Source: Ophiodon elongatus (Eukaryota; Chordata; Actinopteri; Perciformes; Hexagrammidae). Taken from it: DNA of 64,000 nt. Shown here in pieces: positions 37,697 through 62,870 of this stretch (the first letter of the stretch is position 1; each line of letters begins with the position of its first letter). A program made the translations under genes and the position numbers. The stretch lies in assembly GCA_016806645.1 (NCBI GenBank), contig JACSYO010000535.1, positions 1,909,501-1,973,500 of the forward strand, written 5' to 3'. The notes below the pieces were generated by a model that was not told the origin of the DNA, searched no databases, and saw only the letters and a program-made list of their open reading frames with translations.

Positions 37697-39704
37697 ATGC
37701 TCCAGATGTTGGTGGTGTTTTGTTTGCTGCCACTTGTCGCCTCCCAAACAACACATCCCTCGTCCAAGAGAGGACGCAACTTCACCGTCCACTCCTCCCA
37801 GCTGGTCTGCAGTCTGCCAGGCCCAGCGGGGCCTGGTGGAAACCCCGGGCCCCCGGGATCACCAGGGTCCATGGGCCCCATGGGGCCCCCGGGGAAGGAT
37901 GGCCCCGATGGGACGGATGGAGAGAGCGGAAAAAAGGGAGACCAAGGTAGTTATTGATCGTCTCTCTTCTTCTGTAATGCCAACCCAATGTTCAACAGCT
38001 CAAACAACATACTGCACATTGTCTTATCAACTGGACTTTTCATAGTTGTATTAAGAATTGCTTTGAACCGATGACACGTTTTAGAAGTCTGCTCCAGAAA
38101 CACATTACTTCTGTTAGAGACACCAGCTGTAACACTTGATTAAATACAATTAATTGTCATTATGCTCTACAAATATGACTGGTGTTCACAGTAGTTATTT
38201 TTTTAGCATCTTTGCTTCTCTTAAATCTATCAGGTCTATCTGGGTTTCTGTTATTGGAGATTTAGAACCGTTTGTTAATAGGACGTCAAGTGTTCGACCT
38301 CTGGTGACCTCAAATATAAATAGCGTCACAATGAAGGATAACATACCAGGAAGTTCAACCATTGTTCCCACTAATAAATATGTCTCATGATTCTTGGTTC
38401 TCAATAACAAATGTGAACTCTGTAAAAAAATGAAGAAGAAACAACTTCCCTTCTATTTTATGAATGTCAATACACATTAGGATTCTGGTAAATAATTGAG
38501 GACTCTTTTGTCACTCAACCCTCTCGTCCAATGATGTTGGAAGCCATGGATGTGATATTATACTATGAAAACATAAACCACAAAATTCAGTGGTCTGTTA
38601 ATTTATTCATTTTATTGGGGAAATTTCACATCCATAAAGCCAAGTTTTCGCCCACCTTTTGAAGCCTTCAAGATTGAACTTTTAAGGTACTATGAGTTAT
38701 AGAGAAATTACAAATATATTCATATGATGTGTCGCCTACCTTGTCTTTCAAGTTTGTGTTTATATAATTTATATTATTGTCATTCTTATCATTTTTTTTG
38801 TTTAATTATAATTATTTAAAGCTTTATGTCCTGATACAATGATGTGAATGTATAATAAGAATGGAGTAGTATTTTTCTTTACACACTATAAATGATGATT
38901 ATTACAATAGAGAGTTTTAAAGTCAATGCCGGTTCCTTTTGGGCAAATGATAAACTGTGAGATATACAATCAGATTAGGGAGCTCTTCACAGCGCTGTCT
39001 TGAATATGTCTGCTTATAAACTGTACAATTACAAGCATCCTGTCATCATTTTGTCAGGTGATCCAGGGAGGACAGGGAACCCAGGTAAGCCAGGTGTGAA
39101 AGGCCGTGAAGGTGTCATCGGCAAGGCTGGACCTCGAGGACTGAAGGGACTGCGAGGAAGACCAGGGGTGGCCGGGAAGCGAGGACATAAAGGAGAAGTG
39201 GGGGACGTTGGCCAGCAAGGAGCTCCGGGGGGTTGCAACTGTGGCAGGGCGGCCCGATCAGCCTTCTCTGTGGCGGTGACGAAGAGCTACCCGAAGGAGC
39301 GGCTGCCCATCCGCTTCAACCGGATTCTGCTGAACGAGGGGGATCACTACAACGCCAGCAGTGGGAAGTTCGTCTGCGCTGTCCCCGGGGTCTACTATTT
39401 CACATATGATATCACGCTGGCCAACAAGCACCTGGCCATCGGGCTGGTCCACAACGGACAGTACAAGATCAAGACATTTGATGCAAACACAGGGAACCAT
39501 GATGTGGCGTCTGGTTCCACTGTTCTCCAGCTGCAGCGGTCGGACCAGGTCTGGCTGCAGATCTTCTACTCGGAGCAGAACGGACTCTTCTTTGACCCTT
39601 TCTGGACCGACAGCACCTTCACTGGCTTCCTTATCTACGCTGACCAGGACTATCTCAATAAGACTGAGAGAAAAGCGAATGCTCAGGAGGATGGTGAATC
39701 CTGA
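37697..39704 (+). CDS. c1qtnf2: C1q/TNF-related protein 2
   Basis: Secreted adipokine-type protein of the CTRP family, which assembles as collagen-stalked trimers. Two coding exons, 37697-37946 and 39058-39704 (897 nt), give 298 aa plus stop (human about 285). A hydrophobic signal peptide covers about residues 1-16. The conserved SSQLVCSLPGP precedes 33 uninterrupted Gly-X-Y triplets (residues 42-140), a CNC motif, then the globular C1q domain from about 151. That domain has SAFSVAVTKSYPKERLPIRF, HYNASSGKFVC and HLAIGLVHNGQYKIKTFDAN, closing with FTGFLIYADQDYLN. N-glycosylation sequons occur at N28 (NFT), the NAS in the C1q domain and an NKT near the C-terminus. The exon junction lies within the collagen region. 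The intron (37947-39057) shows nothing coding. The closest alternative is c1qtnf7, but the neighbours slu7 and ccnjl support c1qtnf2. Confidence 0.95.
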
Positions 39705-40285
39705 GAAAACCGTATTTTATTTAAATATTGGTGGATTTCTTATAAAAAAAGAAATTGAAACCAAAGTCTGACACCAGGGGGCACACGAGGAACGAAAAGT
39801 CAACCACAGTCTGGGGACCACTTCTTTAACATTCAAACGCCCTGTGCTTTATCTGCATTAGCATTCATTTGCTGACAAAATATTTTTGGGATATAACGTA
39901 ATCATAATAATTATCTTCATCATTCCTCTGGTTTGTTATTTACCTTCCATGAGCTCCAAGGTTGCCACGTTATTAATATTAGAGTGAAACACACATGCAT
40001 CATTCTGCACAGTTTAAGTCAAACATCCAACAATAAGCAAAGCACATATTTGAGTGGAGTGAGGGCTTTAAATTATCCATCTCATTAGACAGATCAAATA
40101 TTTCTAATTTCACTTGATGATAATGATGGATATAGAAGCATTGCATGATGTAGATAAAAAAAAGTAATTGAAATAATAAATTGAATAATATGTTTTCTTT
40201 GATATTTGTATAATTTGTATAATTTATAATTTACAACTCTTCATTGTTCTGACCTTAATGTCTTTGGTTATTATTAGACTACTCA
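39705..40285 (+). other. c1qtnf2: c1qtnf2 3' UTR/downstream region
   Basis: AT-rich non-coding sequence with a possible poly(A) signal AATAAA at 40175-40180, shortly before a transposon insertion. Confidence 0.5.
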
Positions 40286-40294
40286 GCCTGTCCA

Positions 40295-40936
40295 CGGGGT
40301 TGGGTTGTCACAGATTACATGTATTTGGGATTACGTAATCAGATTACAAAAATGATTAACTCATCAACCCAGATTACATTTGAAAAAAATGTGCAATCAG
40401 ATTATAGTTACATTGTCAAGGATTTATTGATTACATTTTTTATTTCGTCTTTAAAATATACATTTATGCCAGCATATTTTTGTCAGGGTAACTTGATTTG
40501 ACCAATTCTAAATGCAGAATATGTTTTTCAAATTTAAATCAAAGTTAATTTATGTCTAATGGGGGATTTATTCCTTTTAATTTGTATTGAAAATGTAAGA
40601 TGAGCATTTTGATTAAGTGCTCCTCTTGTGATAAGAGCAAAGTCCTCCATGTTGCATTTGATTAAAAAACAGCAGCAACAAAAACATATACAACAGAAAC
40701 AGCATCCAACATTTAGAATACAAACAATGCAGTTGTTTCAATAGTAATGCATGTAGTTTGTGTCAAAAAAAAGAAAATACAATATTTGTGGAACTGCATT
40801 TTGGCTGCATCCATTTCATTTACTATAAAATGCAATATTTTCAATGTGTGATTTTGAAGTAATCCGCAAAAAATGCCACGTAATTTGCCTTCAGTAATTG
40901 AATGCCTCCATTTCAAAGTAGTCTGACCCAACCCTG
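40295..40936. mobile_element. Non-autonomous hAT-like transposon (MITE), 642 bp
   Basis: The left end is CGGGGTTGGGTTGTCACAG. The right end, reverse-complemented, is CAGGGTTGGGTCAGACTAC. An exact 8-bp duplication, CCTGTCCA, flanks the element at 40287-40294 and 40937-40944. The 8-bp duplication and CAGGGTTGGG-type termini fit the hAT superfamily. The interior (GATTACGTAATCAGATTAC and similar) has no transposase frame. It lies between c1qtnf2 and ccnjl. Confidence 0.85.
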
Positions 40937-41219
40937 CCTGTCCACAAAAAGACCATTTTAATTTATTCTACATTCTACTTTGTCTAGGTAAACCGTGGTA
41001 ATGACATTAATCAATCAACCAATCGATTTAACGATTTCTACATGGAGCTTGGTTCTCATGAAAAGTGTTATAAGTAAACTAAATACCAAAAGTGATCAAA
41101 TCAACGATAAAAAAATGAAAATGATAAATAATAAAATGAAGAAAATGAAATAATGTCCACATGTATAAAAAAATAAAATAAAAATGACACGGTTTTGTGA
41201 ACGTGTGAGAGTTTGTAGT

Positions 41220-41960
41220 CCTGCCACTGACCTCTAGGCTAAAGGACTACAACTCCCAGGCCGGAGGAGGGCCCTTCACGTCGGGCGCACGAGCCTCGCA
41301 CCGCAACAGCAGCAGCTGGTGCGGCGCGAGGCGAACGCTACTTTGTTGCAGCGCAGCTACCGGGGAGGAAACCGAGGAGCGAAACCTCTCGGAAAAGTGC
41401 TCACAGTTTGGGGGGAAAACGGCGCAACGGAGCGCCTGTTGCCGGGACTCGTCGGCGGCAACTGTTTAATGAACTTGCCCGCGGATTTGAACGTTGTCGT
41501 TGGGCCGATAAAAAGAGGTCTTTCTCAAAGTTGAGCCGAAGAGGAGTTCTCTGGTTCAGGATGTCGGACTGAGACAAAGGGGTCTGGGGGGCATTCCCGT
41601 CGGAGCGGTGAGTGGCTCACGCAATAACCACCCGGATTAAAAGTTCACCGGGTCGCTGCCGTGTCGGAGAAACGCGCCGTGAGCGCGAGGAGACGTTTAG
41701 TTTCATCGCAGTGTGTTGTGGTGTGTGTGTGTGTTTTTTTAATTTATTTATTTATTTAACCAGGCGAGTATCCGCGAGCTCGATGGCCAGTTAACTTGTG
41801 TAGCCTCAGTGTTTGTCCGCCGTCTCGTGGTGCCGACGCGTTTTCACCGATACCCGAAAGACTGAGACGTGTTGGTTGTTTGTTTTGTTGGAAGTGAACA
41901 ACCGTGAGGACACACGTCCTCCGCGGAGACGCCGCGGACCGACAACGTGGTCCAGCGGGC
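41220..41960 (+). promoter_or_regulatory. ccnjl: ccnjl CpG island, promoter and untranslated exon 1
   Basis: A strongly CpG-rich block follows an AT-rich spacer. A donor GAGCG|GTGAGTGG ends a probable non-coding exon at 41607. Splicing to an acceptor at CTCAGCAG (ending 42291) would bring in the coding start at 42322. The island continues to about 41960. Confidence 0.6.
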
Positions 41961-42321
41961 ATTTAACTGAGCCTTTTAAATTCCCGAGCAGAGAAAATGG
42001 CCTATGCGGGGAGAGAGACCTCTGCTGTGGGATTAGCAAGGTGTTCAGAAACTTTATCACAACCACCGTGTTTATGAACGCGTTGTAATCGACAGTTTAG
42101 ATGTAAGAATAAACATTAGTTGATTTTAAATCTTATCATCCGTTTTTTATGGGGAAATGTGTAGTGTAACGTAACTTCGCCCTCTTGTCAGATAGTTTTC
42201 TCGCTAAATAAAATGGTATATTTTCAAGTTATTCTCGCCACTCGAAAGTGTTTGAACTCGTGTTTCCTTTTGACCCCGCGTGTCTCAGCAGGTAAAACTT
42301 GATTCTTGAAGTCTCCTCTGG

Positions 42322-55999
<13,678 letters not shown>

Positions 56000-58900
56000 C
56001 GCCAGGAGACGGAGAGGGAGCACAAACCTCTGCGGGAGTGCACTGCTATGCTTCCGACTCAATTCCCTACCCCGAATTATCCTTTTACAGACCTCCTCTC
56101 TCTCTCCGTCAGCTCCGCAGCACCGTTGGCTTGTCCAACTCCCCCGTCCCTCACACAGAGACGCCTCAAACGCAAGCAGAGGTCCAAAGGCAAGACAGAC
56201 CCGGTGGAAGTGATCACACTCACGTGACAAATCTTCCACCACCTTGAAATACTGCGGCATTGCAAAAATGTTATTGCCGTATTGTGAACTTGTTTTATAG
56301 ATCCGTGTTATTATGAGACTGTCATCACTGTGAATGGGATGAAAGCAGCAGTGTGATCCAACACCCACCTCATTCAGTGCCTGTTCTCAGTCGTGTGATA
56401 GCTGAGCCAATTTTAGAAGTACACAGAACGCAAAGTATCTGTGATAAAGATATCTTGCTGCTTGACATGATTTTTTTTTATTTTTGACTTTCTAATCCCA
56501 AAAATGTAACACATTTTAGAGAGAAAAAATTGGCTGGTGTTTTTTCTTGAGCGACCATTTGAGAGAGAGAGAAAAAAGAAGAAATAGTGGCTTGTCGCTG
56601 ACTCTCGCTTGTGTCAGTGAACATTGATCTTACTCCTGTAGTCTTGGTTGGAGCTGAAGGGCCGCTCTGGGAATTCCTCACCACATAGGCCCTCAGAAGG
56701 GACGAAGAATTCATTACTTTGAGCACAGCAGGTAAAGTCCGCAGCTGTTGTTTTTCTTTCCTCCTCTCTCTGTCCTCGTCATCGCTTCTCTTCCATCTCC
56801 AAAGTCGAGCCTTGTGGCAGAGCCGCCTCACACTCGGGTGAAACTGTGTCTCTCTGGCAGCTGCAGGCTTTGTCGTCCTAAAGTTTTAATTTCAGTGTCT
56901 CCGGCACCACTCAAAGAATTTACCACAAACTGGACCAGCATGGTGAAGGAGACGTGGATGTTGTTCGTGTGTTGTACATATAAATTGCTGCTGCCTTCTT
57001 ATAAACTGTTGGTTCTGTGTCTGTGTTAAGGACTCCAATGTTTACATGAACCACTAAGTATCAGGGACTTGAACAAGATTACTTGAATATGATGCCATTG
57101 AAACATGCCATAGCTTTTTATTTATGACTCATTTATTTTTTTTCTATTTCACTTGTGTTTGATATAGTGTAGCTTTTTATACCAACTTAGAAACACACCA
57201 TTGATTATTATAGTTTTCTTTGTACCCGTCTATATAAACTGTTTATTCAGGCTCAGGTTTCAAGGCTGAAACGAGCAGCCTTCGCATTATTCTGTGCTAT
57301 TATGCTTTAAAGTGGATGCTATTGCAGCATCTGTGGGGGCTGGAATATTCCCCTTCTTCATCACTGGACTATACTCTGCTGACAAGTCAGTAACTGAATG
57401 CACGAAACCGTCTGTTTGCATCATAGTGGAACAACCTTGTGGTCACTGGTTTCACACATCTGTGGGCAGTCGACGGTAATTGCTTCCCAGATTTCTAAAG
57501 CTGCAGTTCCCAATCTTCCACTTCCTGTTAACGTATAAACACATCCAGATTCCCAGTCTCGGTCACACGGGTTGCCCACTGGTTGCCGTGGTGATGCCTT
57601 GACTAACCGTGGACCACACGTTCTGGGATGTTGTTGATTGGATTAGAGATGAAACAAATTCTTTTCATTACTGATTAATCTGTCGCTTAGTTATGCGATT
57701 TAATTGTTTTGTCAAAAGAAAAAAAAAAAGAAGAGAAAATTGTCTATAATGCCAGTTCTAGGTCCCAAAGCTTAATGTGACATATTCAAAAGGATTTGAC
57801 CAGCGATCCAAAACCACCAAACAATATTGAGTTCACTATCGCTTATGACGAAGAAAAGCATCACATTCTCATATTTGAGGAGCTGGAACCAGAGAATTTG
57901 CGGCTTTTTTGACCAAATTGACCGCGTTTCTGTTGACGGTCTAATCAAATAGTCTCCTAACCCCTGCAGCTCCACTGTGGACGCCAATTTCTGGGATGAT
58001 GACGGATTTCTAACTTTTTTGCTCTGGACATTGGACATCGTACCATGTCATGCCTCGTCCTCAGCAGCTGTGAACCTTAAATTCATAGCAAGGCGTGCTC
58101 CTCTTCTCAGATAACACTACACGAAGCCTTCTGAAACGGCAACACTCAGACTATTATATTCACGACCCATCCAACCTTTTACAGCTTAACATCTGTTTGT
58201 TTTCCCACCACTGAAAAGGACATTATCATTTGCTTTCCTTCCAGTGATCTGGACGAAGATACTATGCCTTTGTTTTAACTTTTTGTGTACAGTTTTGTTA
58301 TATTTTTTACATTCCTTTTCAGTGTATCTTAGTTAAAAGCTTTTTGTGATTCTCCCGATGAATGCCGTTGGTGTGAACTAGATTTTTGTTCATAGAGTTC
58401 AACTTGCTCTTTTCCTCATATTTCATGAGCAACTTCTCACTGAGGTGTCAAAGGTGCAATATGTTGTTTTTTTCTGTTTAAACTGACCACAGCCATCACT
58501 GTCTCGTGTACACCACTGGTTCATCTTTTGTAACTTATTTTTGACAAATGTGTTATTTGACTTGCTGTAGCTTGATCTCCTCTAGAGGGCAGTGGGCTCT
58601 GAACACAATTAATATGTTGCATATTGCAGCCACCTCCTTTGAGTGATAGATATTACTGAATGCTTTTGTCTTTTTAGTTAGAGAAGATGCATTTTTCCCT
58701 CCAGTGAAAGGTGCTGATGTCACTCGCACCAAACAACACTTGTCTTATGTGATAGTAATGAAACCACAAACTTCCAATTTATATTTTTGTATTATTTTGT
58801 ACCAATTTGTAGTCTTGGTTTATGTGACACCGAATGATGGAAGGACTTCTTTTATCATAACGTGCCACGAAAAAATAAACACAAGTGAACTGAGTTCGTG
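56000..58900 (+). other. ccnjl: Probable long ccnjl 3' UTR
   Basis: No coding content. Poly(A)-like AATAAA signals lie at 58874-58879 and again at 59103-59108. A degraded copy of the AT-rich transposon family spans about 57640-57970 (GAGATGAAACAAATTC, then TTCATTACTGATTAATCTGT, then GAGGAGCTGGAACCAGAGAA). The 3' boundary is inferred, not shown. Confidence 0.45.
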
Positions 58901-59118
58901 AGGGGTGTGTTTCTTCGGAGGAAGCATTACCAAAGTGCCTGCAGCTTTTAGGGAAATGACGGTTTCCGCTGCATTGCTCCAATCGGTTCAAAGGGAAGAC
59001 AATGCAGCCGCTCCAGTGATGAGCCCTGCAGGCTTTACACACAATCCTCCAGCTGTGACTGCATGCTGGCAATGCAACACATTATTCCTTTAAATAGTGT
59101 CTCAATAAAGCACTAAAG

Positions 59119-59529
59119 CAGGGGTGAATTGTAACTAAGTACATTTACTCAAGCTCAGTTAAAGAAACAAACAACTTAAGTGTTGCTATTTTTCTTCTAT
59201 TTACATGTTCCCCGCTACGGGAGAATGTTATACTCTTCACGCCCCTCCATTCGCCTGACAGCTGCTAGTGTGTGTTGTTACTTTTCAGATTAAATTTGAC
59301 ATAAAAAAAAACCAAAGTGATGCATTTCTCAAAATTAAACTGTTCATAAGGTTGTTAAACTTAACTTCACATGAACCAGCGATGGAAATAAAATGAACAA
59401 CTTTTAATTTGTATACTCTTAAGTGTCTTAAAGTTTTGAATGCAGGACATTTACTTGTACTGGAGTATTGTTGTTGTGGAATTGCAACTTTTACTGAACT
59501 CAAATATGTTCATAATTCCTCCGCCACTG
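59119..59529. mobile_element. Non-autonomous DNA transposon (MITE), about 411 bp
   Basis: The left end is CAGGGGTGAATTGTAACTAA. The right end, reverse-complemented, is CAGTGGCGGAGGAATTATG. A direct repeat ACTAAAG flanks both sides (59112-59118 and 59530-59536). Internal blocks AAGTACATTTACTCAAG and GAATGCAGGACATTTACTTG, followed by GGAGTATT, are typical of a very common teleost short transposon. There is no transposase. Confidence 0.85.
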
Positions 59530-59539
59530 ACTAAAGCCC

Positions 59540-62500
59540 ACTTTGTATTTGAAGTCAAAATCAAATAATTGAATCTCTCATTCCCTCACTCGTGGGACCC
59601 ATGGGTGGAATAGTATGTCCATGAGCAGCACTAGTTTTCCAACTTCAGACAGTTAGCATTCAGTATTTGAGAAACAAGTTCAGTGTCTCTTCTGCCTCTT
59701 AACTCCGCCTCCACAGCGCTCTCAGAGCTTTCTATGTTTTGTGGTATTTTAATATATAGAAATCCATTCAGTGATGGGCCTCGGTCTCACACACGAGACA
59801 TTATACTCCAATGTAATGCTTGCAGATTGACCGTCTCCCTTGTGTTGGACACAGCGTAGTGGGCTGGGGACATTTTTGAGCCTCAGCTCTGTTCTCTTGC
59901 ACGCAGCATAATATTTTTCTTTAATGTTGAAATTGAGGACTTGGTTGTGTGTTTTTTTTTTTTTCCCTGAGTCACAAGTCTGGAACATAACCGTGTCCAA
60001 ATGCTTAATCACATCAGCTCACAGATCTTTAATTAGCATTAAGTTGAATAACAAAAGATCTTAAAAATAAGTCCAATGTTCCTCCACATAAGGCTGATGA
60101 AAACATAATTAACTTGGCATACAGGTTAAAGAGTAATCAGTATTAGGCACACTATTTCCATGATTTGCGTTTTTAACAACATCTAGTAAAAAGTGTGCTG
60201 TTGAGATTGAAGAGAATTTTTCCAGATCTTATGTTAAGTGGCCCATCTGTGAGGAGGGGTGGAGGGGCGGAGACGAGGGGGCTGTCAGCTTGATAATGGA
60301 GCATTCTCACAGTCTCCTGTAAGCTTTTGGGGGCTGAAGAAGCTGCCGGCTTCCTTTTATGTGTCCTCCAGGAAGAATTTGTAAATAGGTCGGTTGGGGG
60401 TGCAGCGAGGGCTGCCCACCTTTTGTATGTGGTGGGGGTCTCAGTACATTCGCTTTACATTTACAATACAACATTTAATCAGCAGGGGTGCTTATATGGT
60501 GCAAATTCCTAAATTCATCTGTGTTTAATCAAATGACCACACAGAAAACATGGGACCTGGAAGTATTGTGGCCTAGAACAAGTGTTCATGATGCACAGTC
60601 AGGAGAGGAGGGGCTTAAAAGGGGCCCGGCAGCTCATTTCTGACCTGCGGCCCTCTGGTAGGTTTACCTGGCGTCGCTTTAACATAGTTTTCTGCTGAAT
60701 AAAATGTGTCTGTGACGCTTCATTAAACTATAAACTTTACATGCTGAAGTAAATCTCGGTAGAAACCCATCTAGTATTCACCAGGTAAACCTCTGTAGAA
60801 GTAGTGGATGTAATACTCCCCGGTGCACTGAAATTACTATGATCAAAATGAATGTCTTTCACGTTGCTATAAAGAGACCATTATTAAGCAAAGATATACT
60901 TTAAGCATCAGTAATAAAAACTAAAAAATGACTTTTATTTAATTTAGGTTGAAGTCCGATGAAAAAGGCCATCATCGTACTATATGAGGGATAATTTGTT
61001 TTAAGTGGATTTAAAGTTCTTGCTATTGTTTAGGTGATGTTTATTTTATTCTCAGTTAACTATATCATAATTTTCCTTTATCTGTCCCCTTTATCTGTCT
61101 GATTCAGATATTCGAAAATAAAAAAAGTAAAAACAGGCCACTGACTTTTAGTTTAGAAAATGTCCCGTCTGTATAATTCAAATTCTGTTTTATTCCTCAA
61201 AAGAACAAAAATGCTAACATCCCTCCTTCCGTTCAATGTGTGATGTCACACTCTGAAACCGGACCCGTGTGATATGATACCATAAGAAGGTTTTTGCCAT
61301 ACAAAAGCTGCAAAGCCACAGATTCTTTGATGAGCAAGTTCTCCATTTTCTCTTTTGTGGGTGAACGTCAACAAGACTATCCGTTACAGAGGGAGCAACA
61401 TGTTACTGTTTCCACACAACATACGTTGATAAATGGAGACTTCCTGTCCTTCATTTTGCCGCCATGCAACAGCATTTAGTCATTAAGCAAACTGCTCACT
61501 AAACAAGTAGCAGTTGAAGATTTGTATCTCAAAATTCTGGTAGAACAGAGGAATAAGTGATTATTATTAGCAAAGTCAATATTAATGACAGCTTACCAAA
61601 TGTGAATGTACTCTAGCTATTTATTTTATAACATTTTATAATTCCTTTTGCAAAAGTAGCAACCCATTCTTTTTTTAATACATTTAAATACTTCAGAGGG
61701 GCAAACTCCCTCTGGTGTTTTATTGAGGAATGAGGGCACCACTTAGTGGACACAATGGAAAAGTGCAGCTCCTCACCAGGAGCAGTGTCAAAGTCACAAA
61801 TGCTCAACAGCAGTAATATGTGAATATATAACACTTCTTATTCATTTCAGTATCAGCAGCTGTATCGTCGTGGCAACCGATGGTCTCGTTGAGGGTAAAC
61901 GTGTTGTCCAGGTGAAGTATTCTGTCCTAATGCAGGTCAGATGAGAAGAACAATATGAATGGAAGATTTCTCAACTGGCATCACGTCCGTGAAACAAAGT
62001 TGTCCTCTGCACTGACGCGCCTGACGTAGACATAGGCACGTCTGGAAAAATATTAAATTGTAAAATAAAGAGAAACAGCAGTTTGATGTTTTTCATTGCA
62101 TCATATTGCATCTTCAATTTCAAATAATGGAAAAAGAGCAAAATAAGGCTATTATTAAAGCTTAAATCAAAATATGTACATGACTGGTCTCTCAGATGAT
62201 CATGTACATGTTAGCTTGATCATCAGACTGAATTTTCATTTCAGTTGACTTTATAATTTTCCTCATATCATGTCATTTCTTTTATTAATCGCTGAAAACA
62301 ATTGCAGCTGTGGCGATTCAGGTCTAGAACCAGGCTCTATGTATGTTGTATTTGAAATCGCTGGACTGGGAAGTTCAGGTAAAGATACTTATTAATATAT
62401 TTGGCCTATAGGCAGGTGTCCTTAAACACACGTGAGTTGTCTGTAGATTCATGACCTCGTGTCTGGAGTGTTTCTCTCTGCCTCTGTCTGCTGGGACTTA

Positions 62501-62560
62501 ATAATTGAAGGCCTAAATTTATGACTGAGCTTCTGACAACATTGACAGGGCAGCTGAAGG
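59540..62560. other. Intergenic DNA downstream of ccnjl
   Basis: No gene, RNA or intact transposon is recognised. A purine/GC-richer block at about 60240-60420 stands out from AT-rich surroundings. The remaining short open frames lack family resemblance. Confidence 0.5.
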
Positions 62561-62574
62561 CTGGTTTCACAGGA

Positions 62575-62870
62575 GGCAGAAAGAGACGAGCTCTTAAGCA
62601 GATAGCCGTACATAAGACAGTATGAAGCACCGGACATGGGGTGACAGAGCCTTCTCCATAGCTGCCCCCTCCCTCTGGAACTCTCTCCCCAAACACATTC
62701 GAGACTGCACTGACCTTTCTATATTCAAAACCCACCTTTTCAGAAGTGCTTTTAATTTATGACTATTGTATGTTCCATGTTTTTAATGTATAGCTCTTTT
62801 ATGATGATGATGATTTTTGTAAAGTGATTAATGATTTTTGTTAATGATTTTTGTAAGAGAATTTCAGTAT
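62575..62870 (+). mobile_element. LINE remnant: C-terminal tail of a reverse transcriptase ORF
   Basis: On the plus strand, 62637-62762 encodes WGDRAFSIAAPSLWNSLP followed by KHIRDCTDLSIFKTHLFRSA and a stop (TGA near 62760). This is the typical C-terminus of fish non-LTR retrotransposon ORF2 proteins (GDRAFSvAAPxLWNsLP, then FKthLF). It is followed by ATGATG and TTAATGATTTTTGT repeats, which resemble a LINE 3' end. An upstream in-frame stop shows it is a dead, 5'-truncated copy. Confidence 0.75.
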
